A DNA stretch of 64,000 nt. Source: Tetragonia tetragonoides (taxonomy: Eukaryota > Streptophyta > Magnoliopsida > Caryophyllales > Aizoaceae). The translations under genes and the position numbers were made by a program. Below are positions 21,338 through 33,620 of the stretch, piece after piece (positions within the stretch are counted from its first letter, which is position 1; the number at the start of each line of letters is the position of its first letter). A model generated the notes under the pieces. That model was not told where the DNA came from. It saw only the letters and a program-made list of their open reading frames with translations, and did not search any database. The stretch is from assembly GCA_038025085.1 (NCBI GenBank), contig CM076146.1, positions 13,144,001 through 13,208,000 on the forward strand, in the 5' to 3' direction.

Positions 21338-23293
21338 TCATGAAACTTGGATGATGTGAGAATGTTGTTGCTGGTCTAGGTCAGTTTCTTCATCGGATGA
21401 AGCAGTTGTCGTATCAACGCTTTCCTGGACAACAGATTAAGATCGCAAAATGAATATATACTGCGACAGGGAGACGTTAACATGGTGAAGTCCAACAAGA
21501 AAGATGGTCGCCAAGGGAGAGGTGTATAAATACCTCTCGGTGCCTATGTCGTCTTAGACCAGTAACCGCCATCATTGTCACATAGACAAGCAGTAAAATT
21601 CCAGATATTCGCAATGCTGCTAGCTGAAAGGAGAACAAATAAACAAACATAATGAGATACTCCATTAAGAGATTCATCCAGCATCATCATTCCCCAATTA
21701 AGATAGTAAAATATGTTTGAAACCTTACAATGATTACTGGAAGAACAAGCTCCGTACCCCCAACCATGATTGGTAAAGTATGCCGCAAAATCAAAAGACC
21801 AAGAAACTGCAGAGAATTCAGTAAAATGACAAAGATGAGTGTGATGTCAAGATTGAAAAATATGGCATCTTAAATAAGCAATATTGGGAACAGAGAGGGA
21901 GGAATTTTATACAATTACGGCAACTGTGAAACGAAAGATCAAACTCCTTGAAGAGGGCTGATCCTCAAAGTCAGAATTCAGAAGAGTCTGATCAGTTGAA
22001 ACTGCTTCAGTGAACCGTGACTCAGTTAACTCTCTTCTGCTAATCTGCCAGTTTCCCCTGATAGAAACACCATCTCATGTTGCTTAGTTAAAATATAATG
22101 CAATTAAATGTGGATTTCACATCCATTTAAGAATTCAAAACATCTTTAGCCGTAAATTTACCTGAAGTTCATTGGAATGTGCCTATATCCAAGTAGTGGT
22201 GGAGGAGCTCGATAACCTGGTTTGAATGGCTGCATTTGAAGGGATTTCAAAATCAATATGCTAATACCAAGTGAACACCACAAGTTACTCAAGTCTCATA
22301 ATTTAATTTCTCAAGTGATTTAAGCAAAGCCCAAAGAAAAAACTACCAACCTGGTGGCATATCTCACACACAGTGTCCCCTTTCTCGTTGCACCATCTTT
22401 GTACACATCTGCGATGAGCGTACTGCAAGCATCGTATAAACTTATTTAGCCTACATTTAAGTAACAGATACATATCTGGTTTACAAGTTAAGATATTCGT
22501 CACTTTTTAGCAAGTTAACTCATATCCACCAGTTGGATAAGAAGAAAAACACATGTGGCCACATCTTGTCAATAAAGGAACTTAATTGCTTCATACCATC
22601 ATTAAACAGGTACCACAAAAACGATTATTGCAGACAGCTACAGAAATCTACAAGAGCTTTGGCAGCTAAGCGCAGAAGAGCCTCATTCATGGGTTAATAA
22701 ACAGCAGCAAATTCATCATTGTGCTATATATTAATCATGTCAATAGAAAAATACTCGCATACAAGTGTGGTGGAGTATATCTCTAACTAGTAGGCTAATA
22801 GTATGCATTATGAAGTATATGTCTAATTGGTTAGGTAAATAACTGTTAGATGCTAATCAGTTTTCATGTCGAAATAAGGATTTCAATCAATACTTACTTG
22901 TAGCTTATACATACATCAAAAGTCAAAGCAAATATGCATGATTGAACAACCAATCCACAGCACAGTAATTCTATACATACACAATACCAACAAGGCAATA
23001 ACACAAGATGGGGTCTAAAGGAATATTATGCAAAAGGGTAACAAACCTACCTTCAAGCTACCACAACAAGAACAAGGAGTCTCCATATTAGAATCCAAAT
23101 CCTCATCCTGGCATATCCTGCACTCAACCAATTTCCTTGGAGAAAATATGTCTCCATCATCCACCTTAGGCGCCAAGTACTCGACTTCACCGCCCTCTTC
23201 CACCTGCTTCGCCCTGTTCCTGCTTTCGATAGCAGCATGTAACGACGATTCTGTGATCAACCGGTTCACTAGCAATGCTAAATGATCACCCAT
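21338..23293 (-). CDS. RING-CH (MARCH-like) membrane E3 ubiquitin ligase
   Basis: Predicted ubiquitin ligase anchored in endomembranes. Coding exons in transcript order: 23293-23051, 22422-22351, 22229-22162, 22057-21913, 21806-21729, 21623-21534, 21424-21338. They have GT-AG borders and compatible phases; the sum of 783 nt gives 260 aa plus TGA. The start is the ATG opening MGDHLALLVNRL. The C4HC3 RING-CH finger uses C58, C61, C74, C76 or C77, H84, C87, C100 and C103 (VECRICQ...CSCCG...YAHRRCVQRWC...VCEICHQ). It is followed by PFKPGYRAPPPLL and GNWQIS, typical of the plant family. Two hydrophobic spans lie at about 168-190 and 197-222, then a basic RRHRHR and an acidic tail. The RING finger is split between exons 1 and 2. 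Substrate is unknown. Confidence 0.94.
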
Positions 23294-23377
23294 CTTTATA
23301 TTACACCCCCCTCAAAAGGAATTCACCACTTTTAAGTTTTCAATAAACCTTGAGCAAACCCTTACAACTTAGAGCTC

Positions 23378-23959
23378 CTGAACCAAAATAAAACCCTTCA
23401 TAAGCAAATTCAAGGGAAGCTAATAAAACTTATATGGGAAAACTGCAAACATCAACTAGTCAATTAGTAAGGTGAACAACCTCAACTTCTATGCTGATTT
23501 CATAATAAATATAAGAAGGCCCCACAAACCCAATACAGAGAAAAGGTGGGTAATGAAAGAAAAGGCCCCAAAACTGCAACTGTCTACCCATAACTGTTTC
23601 TATTCAAACTAATCAATAAGTAATAGAAATGATGAAATAGGTATATAGAACCAAAACCCAGTTCATAAAAAGCCAAACAGGGGAAATAAGAAGAACAAAA
23701 AATCAAAAGCACTTCACCTTTTCAATCAAAAAGGGCTAATAATTCCCAACAATTACAGAATTTGGCAAAAGCCCAATTGAGAAAAAGGGTGTCACAAAAA
23801 TGCAAAAAAGGCGGCTGTTCAAGAAGAAATGAAAAAGGGGGAACCAAAAACCCAGATATGAGGAAAGTCCACTTTTCAATAATTCACCATAAAAAAACAA
23901 ACAGTTACACAAAAACAGGATAAAATGAAAGAGAGATATACAAGGAAAGAGAAACTTAC
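23378..23959 (-). other. leader intron in the 5' UTR of the RING-CH gene
   Basis: On the minus strand CTTG is followed by GTAAGTTTC at 23959, and TTTTGGTTCAG precedes GAGCTC at 23377. An intron of about 580 bp between them would put a 5' UTR exon at about 23960-24180 and start the second exon 84 bases before the ATG. Leader introns are common in plant genes and often raise expression. Inferred from splice signals only. Confidence 0.55.
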
Positions 23960-24210
23960 CAAGAAGGGATCGAATAAGTTGAAGGAAAGAAAGTTTTTGG
24001 GGTTTTTATGATTGAAGAAGTATGAAGAAGAAACAAGCAAAGCAAAGCAAGAGATTGAGTGGAAGAGGTGTCAGAGCTAAATACCCACCAGTACCATCAA
24101 TGGCAACAATTGCATGACAAAGCAAAATACAAATGCCCTTAGTGGCACAAAAGAGCATATGTTATGAATTTAATGATATGATAGAAGAATCATATTATTA
24201 TTATGATGGG

Positions 24211-24218
24211 TTTATATA
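24211..24218 (-). promoter_or_regulatory. candidate TATA box of the RING-CH gene
   Basis: TATATAAA on the minus strand, about 30 bases upstream of a plausible transcription start near 24180 and upstream of the proposed leader exon. Other AT-rich matches lie nearby (24221-24230). Confidence 0.4.
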
Positions 24219-24239
24219 GTTTTATAAATAAACACTTAT

Positions 24240-25340
24240 CCTCTTTTTTTTTTTTTCTGAAATGTATCACATTTTTTGGGGATCTTTTTGTGTTCTAAAG
24301 ATACAAAGAAAGAAAACTAAAAGGGGTCCACGAGCTCTAGTCGGCCACGACTCTCACCCATGTTTGACCGATATTTCTGTTTATAATTTTAACCGCATAT
24401 GTTAGACCTTCAAAATCTGATCCGACCTGAATTAACAAAGGCCCGAATTGAACTTGACAAAGATCAATTGCTAATGACTTCACCTATTTATTATCAAAGC
24501 GAAGTCAATACAACCCAAAGTTTTACAAGAAAAACTCGATAATCGACTCGATATGGACGTCATGCTTTTCAATCCCACCTGTTAAGGACCCAAACCCATT
24601 TACAAATCTAGAAAGTTAATAAAAATGGGACAAAAACTAAATTATTAGGGGACTTTAGCACTATATTCCAAAACAATTCCAAAAATAGAGTATTTTAGCA
24701 AATTTTCCCAGAAAACAGAGTATTCAGGACCCTAGTACCACGCTCTTGATCCTGTCCTACTTGAAGTCGAAGCTACTTTATCCGAATTCGACCTGACGGA
24801 TCCGTTTAAAGGGGTAGGGTCTTATATTGTTAATTTTGGGTTGGTTTCTATTTTTGTCTTTTGGGTTTTTCGTGAGGAAACACGTGTCAAGTGTCAATGG
24901 GGTTGTATTTGCATGATTCATTCATTCCCGCCAAGGAGTTGGAAGTTAAGGTAATGGTAAGTGTAAATGGTGTATGTATGTGGCCAACTCCATCTTTCCT
25001 CAAAACCGGCCAAAAACGCGTTTCCATTGGATTTGATAGCAGCCACATTTACACTACACTATTCATGGTGATATTATTATTATAAATATATTTAAGCAAC
25101 GACAATATATGTTATATATGCTTGGTATTAAGTTTTCTAGATAATGACATTTTTGATTTGGCGTCGGTCAAGATGGATAAAGTCACGTCGTTGTACTCAA
25201 ACTTGATGCCCATTGATAAGTCAATGAGTCGATCGAACTCAGGTCGGTTAAACAAGATTCAATTCGTTTGTCAAGATCGTTGATTCGTACATACTAAATA
25301 CTATTTTCGGAATATTTAGAATGCGTTCTTTAGAGCTTAC
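24240..25340. other. intergenic, no supported feature
   Basis: No gene, RNA or delimited repeat was found here. Degenerate CGACCTGA-type words near 24420-24800 hint at a worn repeat, but no ends could be defined. Confidence 0.4.
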
Positions 25341-25344
25341 GCGT

Positions 25345-25560
25345 TCAGTTCAGTTCAGCTCAGCTGTCAAGTTAGTGATTTCAAATTCAGTTAAATAATG
25401 TTCAGTTCAGTTAAGTGGTGCTGAGTTCAGAGACATACGTTTTGTTTCACTATCAAGTTGTGTTCAGTTCAGTATACTGATATCCAGTTCAGTTTAGTGA
25501 TGTTAAATTTAATTCAGTTCAGTTCAATTCTGATAAGTTCAGCTCCACAAAACGTTTCAG
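25345..25560. repeat. degenerate TTCAG repeat tract
   Basis: The words GTTCAGTTCAG, TTCAGCTCAG and TCCAGTTCAG recur about every 10-40 bp over 200 bp. A similar tract in the opposite sense (ACTGAACTGAA) occurs at about 54170-54400. It looks like the subterminal repeat zone of a worn DNA element; no terminal repeats were found. Confidence 0.5.
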
Positions 25561-25589
25561 TATTTCAATAACACCATATGTTAGTCTCT

Positions 25590-26258
25590 CTAGGTTGCAC
25601 GGATACCGATACGGATACAAATACGGGTACGAATACGGGTACGGGATACTGCAATTCTAAATTTCCTAGGATACGGGTACGGCAAAAATATAATATAACA
25701 ACTTTAAAAAAAAAAGAAGATTAAGTACAATTCAATTTATGACCTTTAGTGGCATTGTTAACATATATATACCATTCTCCATTAACATTACAAGATCAGA
25801 GATGAAAAACGCGTGAGCAAGTTGATGACTAATTATTTGCTGGTATGTATGTGTGGAAGATAGAGAGAGTTGGCGAACCGACCAGCTGCTCCGGTAGGCG
25901 TAAGCCTTCATATCAGACAAGATGGAGGCTATGATAAGAAAGAAATGTGATAAGAAAGAAATGTCATTTCTTTTGGGTTTCATAAAGATATATTTAAAGG
26001 AATACTTAATCTTTGTTGCAAAAAATATAACTAAATTGAAGTATTTGCTGATTTGGCGTATCTTTAAAGTATCCACCGTGTATTCGAGGAGTATCCGTAA
26101 TTATTTTGGGAAAAAACTAATACGAAAAAATAGGAAACTTCTCCGATATGTATCGGGTGCGTATTTCCAAGTATCGGGCGTGTATCCTAGAAGTATCGGT
26201 ATCCGAAACGTATCGGATACGGGATACTGCTGTTGGGCTAGGTATCGGTGCAACCTAG
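25590..26258. mobile_element. non-autonomous DNA element with CTAGGTTGCAC ends and 8-bp target duplication
   Basis: Ends CTAGGTTGCACGGATACC and, complemented, CTAGGTTGCACCGATACC (one mismatch in 18). TAGTCTCT is repeated exactly on both sides (25582-25589 and 26259-26266). The subterminal zones are packed with GATACGGGTACG-like motifs on the left and GTATCGGGTGCG-like motifs on the right. Length 669 bp. An 8-bp duplication fits the hAT superfamily. No transposase-like frame is present. Confidence 0.88.
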
Positions 26259-26354
26259 TAGTCTCTTACATACCTCCGAAAATAGTGGTTTTATTGTTTT
26301 AGAATATATGAAAAAAAAAAATTGAAAAGAAAAATGCCTATTAGGTGAAATATA

Positions 26355-26609
26355 CTCCCTCCGTTTCTTTTTAAACATCCTACTTGTTTTTTTGAGGTCA
26401 AACTTTGTAAACTTTGACTGTAAATATATAAAAAAGCTCTATGAGTTATGATTTGAAAGTATATGCATTAGATTCTTTTGGAAATGTATTTTCAAAATGT
26501 CAAATTTTTATAAATTTTACTTGTATATTTTTATAGATATTAGTGGTCAAAGTACCACTTCGAAGACCGTGAAAAAGCAAGTAGGAAATTTAAAGAGAAA
26601 TAGAGGGAG
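26355..26609. mobile_element. Stowaway-like MITE, 255 bp
   Basis: Left end CTCCCTCCGTTTCTTTTTAA and right end complementing to CTCCCTCTATTTCTCTTTAA, flanked by TA on both sides, as in Tc1/mariner-type Stowaway elements. The interior words GTCAAACTTTG and GTCAAAGTACCACTTCGAAG match the copy at 39151-39405, which lies in the opposite orientation. Confidence 0.9.
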
Positions 26610-26719
26610 TATAAGGTAATACTCTATCACGTAAGCAATGTTATCGTAACATATGAAAATTTTCAGGGTATGTTTTCTATGAAAATTAGTGAGCGACACT
26701 TGCGGTATGTTTGGTACAA

Positions 26720-27785
26720 TGTAGTGTGTGCATGACCTTTCATCCGAATAACCCGACTCGTGATCCGATTCAATCCGAATAGTAAGACCCAAAATTGAAC
26801 CGAAAATCCAAAACAACCCGATCCAAACCGAACCGACCCGAAATTAGCAGACTCGATATGACCCGTACCCGAATCTAATCCAAACCAAATCCGACCCAAT
26901 CCGAATAATCTGAAAGGACCCGAACCGAACACAACCCGAAATTCATGATGCAAACCAACCCGAACCCGAACAGAAACTGATAATATTTTATTTTATTTTA
27001 TTTTATTTTATTTTATTTTATTTTATTTTATTTTATTTTTTATTTTTTATTTTTATTTTTATTTAGTTATTTATTTTTATTTATTTAGTTATTTATGTTT
27101 ATTTATTTGTTTGTGTTTTAAAAATAGTAAAAATTAAAATCTTATAAAACATTGTGATTACACTCACCTATTAAAGTATCTATTTATATAATCAATTTAT
27201 ATATATGTGGCCCTATATGAGTTACTCTTAAAAAAATTGCAACGCAATTGATTACATCTCCTCCTATAAAATTGCAGGCTCTCCAAAATATTACTCCCTC
27301 CAGCCCAATTTAATTGTCCACTTTGAAATATGTGACTCACAACATTATGATGAGATATTGACTGAAAACGACATGCAATCATTCTGATATTGACCAGACT
27401 TGTACCCAAACTCAAAATATAGTAATGCAATCGGGGAAAACTATACTAAAATCGAACTTGAAAAAAAATTGTGACTGAAATCTGTCCGACCCATATCTGA
27501 CCCGAAACAACATTACCTGAATCGACCCGAACCCAAATATACCCGGACCGAACCGATCCGAACCCGAACAGAGTACAGTGCGTGATAACCCAATTCAACC
27601 CGAACCGATATGACCCAAACCGGATTAACCAGACCCGACCCGCAACCGACCTGAAAACAACATGAACTGAATCAACCCGAACCCAAATATACCCGACCCG
27701 ACCCGACCCAAACCCGAAAATAGAAATAACCCAAATCAGACCGAACCGAAATAATCCGACCCAAATAACCTGTTTACCAGGTCTA
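26720..27785. mobile_element. worn hAT-like element with CCCGAACC blocks
   Basis: The right end CCAGGTCTA matches the terminus of the element at 54976-55697 (GCCAGGTCTA). As there, two zones rich in ACCCGAACC and CCGACCC words (about 26740-26970 and 27480-27780) flank an AT-rich middle. The left end has decayed (about 26720); GTTTGGTA before it and GTTTTGGT after the right end may be the worn target duplication. The middle holds an (ATTTT)n tract and a stretch starting ACTCCCTCCAGCCC near 27296, which may be a Stowaway fragment. Confidence 0.6.
26984..27095. repeat. (ATTTT)n microsatellite and T/A-rich extension
   Basis: About eleven ATTTT units followed by imperfect TTTATTTTTA repeats, inside the AT-rich middle of the surrounding hAT-like element. 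Confidence 0.9.
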
Positions 27786-28219
27786 GTTTTGGTTGTTTTC
27801 TTATTATAATGCAACTTCTGGAAAGGTGATATATAGATTTGATGAAGATTATGGCGAATGTTTCTTCAAATAGATTTACAGATTTAGTATAGCCTCACTC
27901 TTTGTCAAAAACCTTGGTGCTCTATCATAAAACATTTTCCGAGACCAATTATCCAAAACATTATTGCATTAATGAAAGGGTGATGTTATTTTCATGTCAA
28001 TAAACACTACGTCAAATCTTAATCAAAGGGCTAACTTTTTCCTATTTCCATATATGGGAACAAATATATGGCATAAAATGACATGTTAATAGTGTTTTAT
28101 GACCTGTCAATATCATTTCCCTAACGAAAGAGCGAATCCTAGAAACAAAACTAAACACTACATTTAGGTATGTTTAGAATAAATACTTGTTTTACTAACT
28201 TAAAAATTAAAATATGGTA

Positions 28220-28641
28220 CTCTCTTCGGCACACAGAAATCTTGACATTTGTAGAATGACAAAAATATTAAGGAAAACACATTTGAGCACAAGAATTTCA
28301 ATTTTATCCTTGAAAGAGCACATGTGAGCGTTAAGAGAGAGAAAATAATATTTTAGTGAGGACTTATTGCTTTTCCCGGTAAAGCTATAAAAGGAACAGT
28401 ACTTTCCTTATTTTCCTTGCTTTTGTAGTGGTGTGAGATTTGTTTTGCTGAATTTGAACAGCAAACCAAAATCTGTCTTTTCATTTCATATTTCCCCCAA
28501 AAATAGGCACATGAGGGGTGAGAAGTTGGGAGGGGTAAAATAGTAAAGGGTTCTTAAATACAATACCATATAAGGAAACGTAAAGATTTCCTGGTACAAA
28601 GAGAAAAGAAAAACGGAAAGATTTCTGTGGATCGGAGGGAG
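28220..28641. mobile_element. Stowaway-like MITE, 422 bp
   Basis: Left end CTCTCTTCGGCACACAGAAA pairs with the complement of the right end CTCCCTCCGATCCACAGAAA; TA lies on both flanks. The interior contains TCCGTTTTTC-type words only and no gene. Confidence 0.82.
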
Positions 28642-28649
28642 TACAATTT

Positions 28650-30255
28650 AGTAGAAAATAACTGAAAGTTGCAAAATTTTAACAAGTTTGTTGTTTCACA
28701 AATTGAAAACTTGCATAAACAGCTTTTAAATTTTAACTTTAATTGGAGTTGAAAGATGAAAATACTATGAGATACTGGTTAGTATATGAGGATAGAAACA
28801 ATATCCGAAAACTGAAAGTTGTAACTTATAATGTAAAAGGTACCTGAAATCGTCAAAAAATCCTGATTCTCTAAAGAGTTTTCTCTTCGAGTGCCTCCAA
28901 ACTCTCTTGAAGCACTCTTCTCAAACCATCTCTACTCATCTTAATCCTCGAGCTTGATTCTATCTCCTTTTTTTTTTTTTTATTCAAATAATATCCCTCT
29001 CTTTGTTAGCATCTTCTTATTTGCTTTCAGATGTAATTATAAACCGGGAAAAAATTCAAATCTTATTGTTTTCTCGGGTGATGGGTGAGATTCTTGAAGA
29101 CCTTTATCTCGCCGGCGAGGTTATTGTTTGCTCGGAAGATATGGGGCTTGCTTCCCGATCTGGGTTGCTTTGCTAGGTATTGTTTTAAGGCTTCCCGTCC
29201 ATTTTGCTCGTCTTCTTTCCTCCGGCGACTTTGAACGACATGGTTGCTTGAAACCCGTCCTCTCACCGTTACCGATTCTCTTCAGGAATTGGTGGTTGTT
29301 TTGGCTAAAGTCAGAGACTCAGAGGTATGAAGAGTGTGAAACTCTTTTAGAATTTGGGGGGTTTTCGGATCCTATATCCGAAAAACCTAAAGCAAAAAAA
29401 ATAATAATAATAAAAATTCGTCTGCTAGTGTGTTTAGAGGATTCTGAAATTTGATCCTCTTGTTCCTTGGGTTCTGGAGCTGGTGAACAAGATGAAGTTG
29501 GAAGAGGAAGATGGTTCAATTTTAGATTTGTCTAATTTGTATAATTTTTAGGCTTCCTTTTTATTTGTTCTTTGCTCTAATGGTTTCATCAAGTCCTTCA
29601 CTAATTTGTTACTGAAGGTTTCTTAGGTTAAACTTCATTGAAGTTTACCTGGTTGTCTTGCCTTTTCAAAAAAAAAAAAAAACAAAACTTAATAGAGTAG
29701 AACTAAAAAGCTATAAAGAGATGGTCGGAAATAAGGCTTCCTATTGTTCTAAGATCAACGTCGATAATGCACTTCTTTTGCCGCTCTTACAATCCACATT
29801 AAACTTATATGTAATCATTGTTCTAGAATTTTTATCATATAAATCTAAAATTTCTTATTATTGTTGACACTATATGCTATTAAACATGACTACACCTGAC
29901 CCGATATAACAAAAAGTTGATTTAACCAGACATCATCAATATAAACATGTTTCAAATTCGACCCGAGTGCTCTTGTAACATGAGACAAATGTTAACCTGT
30001 AAATGACTCCTCGATTATAATTATTGTTAGCTCTACCTACAATATCACTTATATCCCATTGAACGGTAATACAAATCAGATGCATAGTACTTAATTTGTA
30101 AATAATAAAGACATAGCCAAAACCTAAACTCGAAGTTTTATGGACTGATACTTTTGCAAACTCATTATTCTTTTATGGGAACGATTATTATCCCCACACT
30201 CTTTTAAGCTATTCCCACAAATTTGTTAAGAGTAATTAGTTTAAGAAGTAAAATA
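28650..30255. other. AT-rich intergenic region, possible retroposed tail
   Basis: No conserved gene was recognised. A less AT-rich block at about 29060-29320, with scattered CCGGCG words, is followed by an untranslated-looking stretch ending in about 16 A residues at 29669-29684. This could be the tail of a retroposed copy on the plus strand; no source gene or target duplication was identified. Confidence 0.35.
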
Positions 30256-30260
30256 GCATA

Positions 30261-31674
30261 TGTTGAGTAATTGAGTTTTGAAGATGACAAACTTATTTAA
30301 TTATAAAGTGAAGCTACTTAACTTGTGTGTTAGTGTTTCAGAAATTTATTTATACAAGAGTTTGCTAGATAAAGATCAAGAAGAAGACACAAGTTATTCT
30401 CATGTTCTCTAGGTTATTTATGTATTTCTTAGAGTTCATGTTAAAGCTAAGTAATTATATAAATGTGGAATTTATATTTGTTAGGCAACAAAATTAATAA
30501 ACATTTAAAAATGTCATTGTGTTGGAAACGATCCTTGAAACTTCAGTATTCATTGGAACGTTACCTACACACATATATTAATGCACTCAATCGTCTCAGT
30601 TAAATTTAAGATCAAGATCTTAAATTTAATATCTTAATATTTACATCCTTTGTATTGTGCCAAATATATTATTTGCAAAGAGCTTTTTCTGAAATCTATT
30701 TATTCTTATTTTTGGCTATATGGTTTTTAGCTAGGAAGAAAATACTTTCTATAAAAATATTTATTTTATTTTCTTCATAAAAACTGATTTTGATATGTAT
30801 GCTTTATATGATAAATATATTTATTCATCTTTATGAAAATCTTGTTTACCAAATAAAGGAAAAAGAGATTTGGTTTTCTAGTTGCAAATAGGTTCCTAGT
30901 TGCTTTTTACTTCTTGGTCATGCGTATAAAATGAAGATTTTGCATAAATCAGTTTTACGTCTCTTGTTGCACCGAACGTAATATCACTTTTGAGAGAGTC
31001 TAATTTACAAACAGTTCCACATTACATAGAACGTTGCCTAATAGCTATAAGTTTCACACGTTATTCATTGCAAAGCTATAGGATTACTATTTTACCTTTC
31101 CACTTATTGAAGTTCATCAAGGTAAACATTGTTCGTTGATTACCACAGCTAGTAGACCGGTAAAACGGGTCGACCCAGCGGGTTACGGGTCGGGTTACTT
31201 CGGATTCTGGTCGGGTCGGTTACGGGTTGGTTTTTGGTTCGAATCCAATTTTTAGTTCATTTTACCGGGTTGTAAACGGGTTCGGGTCAAGAATGTTTTT
31301 TCAGGACCCTAAAAAAAGGGGTCGGGTCGGCTTTTTACAGCTCTAACAGCTAGAGTTAGTTGTTCAGAGATTGCCTTGGGTGAGTTCCTGAGTGCGTTTG
31401 GCTTGGAAGAGTTTTTAAGTGCGTTTGGCTTGGACAAGTGTTCGAGTGCGTGGGTTGAGATAGAGTTAACTTGATCGAGTTGTACTATTCTCTTAATAAA
31501 AGAAGTAGTCTTTAAAGTCCTTTGGGCCGTGGTTTTTTATCCTTTGTGAGTTACAAAGGGTTTTCCACATAAATCGTGAGTGCTTTAATTCTAGTTCTTT
31601 TATACTTGTTTTAAATTCCGCAAATTTGGGGTAATACAATTCACTCCCCTCTTGTGTTCCTTGTGCTACTAACA
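30261..31674 (+). repeat. copia 5' LTR (contains hAT-like insertion)
   Basis: Matches the right LTR at 36992-38212 through its length except for a 193-bp insertion plus 8-bp duplication at 31153-31353. TG...CA ends. Confidence 0.93.
31153..31345. mobile_element. 193-bp hAT-like MITE nested in the copia LTR
   Basis: The sister LTR lacks this segment (around 37893), which proves an insertion. ACAGCTAG is repeated exactly on both sides (31145-31152 and 31346-31353). Ends TAGACCGGTAAAACGGG and, complemented, TAGAGCTGTAAAAAGCC are imperfect terminal repeats. The interior is rich in GGGTCGGGT words, linking it to the CCCGAACC elements at 26720 and 54976. Confidence 0.93.
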
Positions 31675-31676
31675 AT

Positions 31677-31689
31677 TGGTATCAGAACC
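31677..31689 (+). promoter_or_regulatory. copia primer-binding site (initiator tRNA-Met type)
   Basis: TGGTATCAGAACC lies two bases after the LTR end. It is the usual Met-tRNA primer site of plant copia elements with one change in the last positions. Confidence 0.85.
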
Positions 31690-32580
31690 TCGTTTTCTCT
31701 TAGATACATGTTCACGCTTGAAGAGAATGTCGATCTCAAACACATCGAATGGTATTAAAGAGGGTCAATCTGCACTGAGACCTCCATTCTTCGACGGGCA
31801 CAACTACTCTGGATGGAAAAATCGTATGAAAATTTACATTAAATCTGAAGACTTTCAGATATGGCAAGTAGTTAAGAATGAACCGTTTAAATTTGTTGAC
31901 ACGACATGTAAAGAAGTAGAAGAGGAAAAATGGACCGAAATAAATTTTAGAAAAATTGAAAAAAATGCTAAAGCAATGAAATTTTTACATTGTGCCTTAG
32001 ATTCTGATGAATTTAATAGAATATTTGCTTGTTGTAGTGCTAAAGAAATTTGGGATACTTTACAAACTGCTCATGAAGGATCTAATGAAGTGAAATTGTC
32101 TAAAATCGATTTACTAGTTCAACAATATGAATCTTTTCAGATTAAGAAAAACGAATCGATTAAGGATACGTTTACTCGCTTTACTATTATTATAAATGAA
32201 CTAAAGTCTCTTGGAAGAGAATATGCAGTAGAAGATCAAGTTAGAAAAATTCTGAGGAGTCTACCGAATACTGAACATTGAATGCATAAAGTTACTGCAA
32301 TTCAAGAGGCTAGGGATCTCACAAAACTACAACTAGACCAATTGATGGGATCTTTATTAACTCATGAGATGAAACTTGAATCCCGAGCCACGGACTCATC
32401 TAACAATAATAGAGGACTTGCTTTCAAAACCAATAATGATGAGCCAATCACAAATTTTGATGAAGATGATATTATGTTCATTGTTAAAAAGTTTTCCAAG
32501 TTCTTAAAAATTTTTAATAGCAAAAATAATTACTCTACTAATTCTTACAAGAAAAATATTAAATGCTGGACTAAGGTGGA

Positions 32581-33419
32581 CAATGTGCTGTCCAAGCCGG
32601 GGCTGGGCCGGGCTTTTTGTAGGTCGGGCTTCGTCACACAAAGGCACTGATTGGCACTGCCCAGAATAGGTCGTGTCAGGCTGGGCCTGCGGTTCTGGAG
32701 AAGGCTGACCCGTGGCCGGACCGTATACCGTGCCTGGTTTTGGGCCTTGTGCGGTCTTGTTTCCGGTGCCGGTGCTGAGCAGTTCAACTTAGGGTTTTTT
32801 TTGTCTTTTTTTTTTTTTTTTTACTTCAGCTATTGTGGTGGTGGCGGCAGAGGTTTGTGGTGACTGGTGACTATGGCAATGCAAGTTCGTTCCGTTGGGG
32901 TGGTGGTGGTAGATTTGAGTTTTGTTACTTCTATGGCTTTCCCATGGAAGTTCTTCAATAATTTGAAAAATTAGTGGTTTCAGATGCGAAATTATTTGCT
33001 AAATAAAGTCCAAATGCAAGTTCTATGAGATAATTGATACAGAAGAAGAGATGGGGGAGGCGTGAAGGAGTTGGGAAATGAGAAGCCTAGAGTTTTTAAA
33101 GGAGAGAGAAAGAAAGATGTGCTAGAAATAATAATAATAATTTGAGAATGAATGGTTGAACTGACAAGTGAGGAAGCCCAAGTGATGAGCCTACCGGTCA
33201 GATGGGCAGTGCTGGGCCGGGCTTCAGACGGTCCAGTCATGGGCGTGCTTTGTGGGCTGGTCCGAAGTTGTATCAATTATTTTGGGGAGCAAGTTCGAGC
33301 CTGCACTACCTTCATCCGTGCCATAGTAGGTCGTGGGCTCGGGCCTCTGGCATGCCGGCACAGATAGGCCCATAGGCGGTCCGTTCCATTATGTGTCTGG
33401 GCCAAGCTCGGCGCAGTGG
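32581..33419. mobile_element. GC-rich insertion in the copia gag
   Basis: This stretch interrupts gag between its C-terminal spacer and zinc knuckle and differs in composition from the AT-rich element around it. Words such as GGGCCGGGC occur near both ends and inside (GTGCTGGGCCGGGCTTC near 33208). CAATGTGC at the left end and the complement of GCGCAGTG at the right resemble terminal repeats, but no target duplication could be fixed, so the borders are approximate. Confidence 0.55.
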
Positions 33420-33574
33420 TCAGGTCTATGATGGACTTTGTCATAAATGCAGGTTACCTGGACATATGATAAGCCAATGCCCACTGTGGGATATGGAGAA
33501 GAAGAAAGATAAAAGAGCAAATCTATCTGCCGCAGTAGACAAAGAGTTAGACAAAGTGATGGCTGCATTGAGAG

Positions 33575-33620
33575 AAGAAGAAGTAGATTTGGAAGAAGAA
33601 GAAGAAGAAGAAGAAGAACA
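33575..33620. repeat. GAA repeat within gag
   Basis: Runs of GAA (interrupted by GTAGATTTG) encode a poly-glutamate stretch in the gag frame after the zinc knuckle. Confidence 0.8.

Noticed and set aside
26985..27040. CRISPR-like or regulatory array (ATTTT repeats)
   Set aside because: Plain pentanucleotide microsatellite in a eukaryotic repeat.
32279..32281. Programmed readthrough of the TGA in copia gag
   Set aside because: The rest of the element is damaged (insertion, frame changes, lost pol), so a plain nonsense mutation is simpler.
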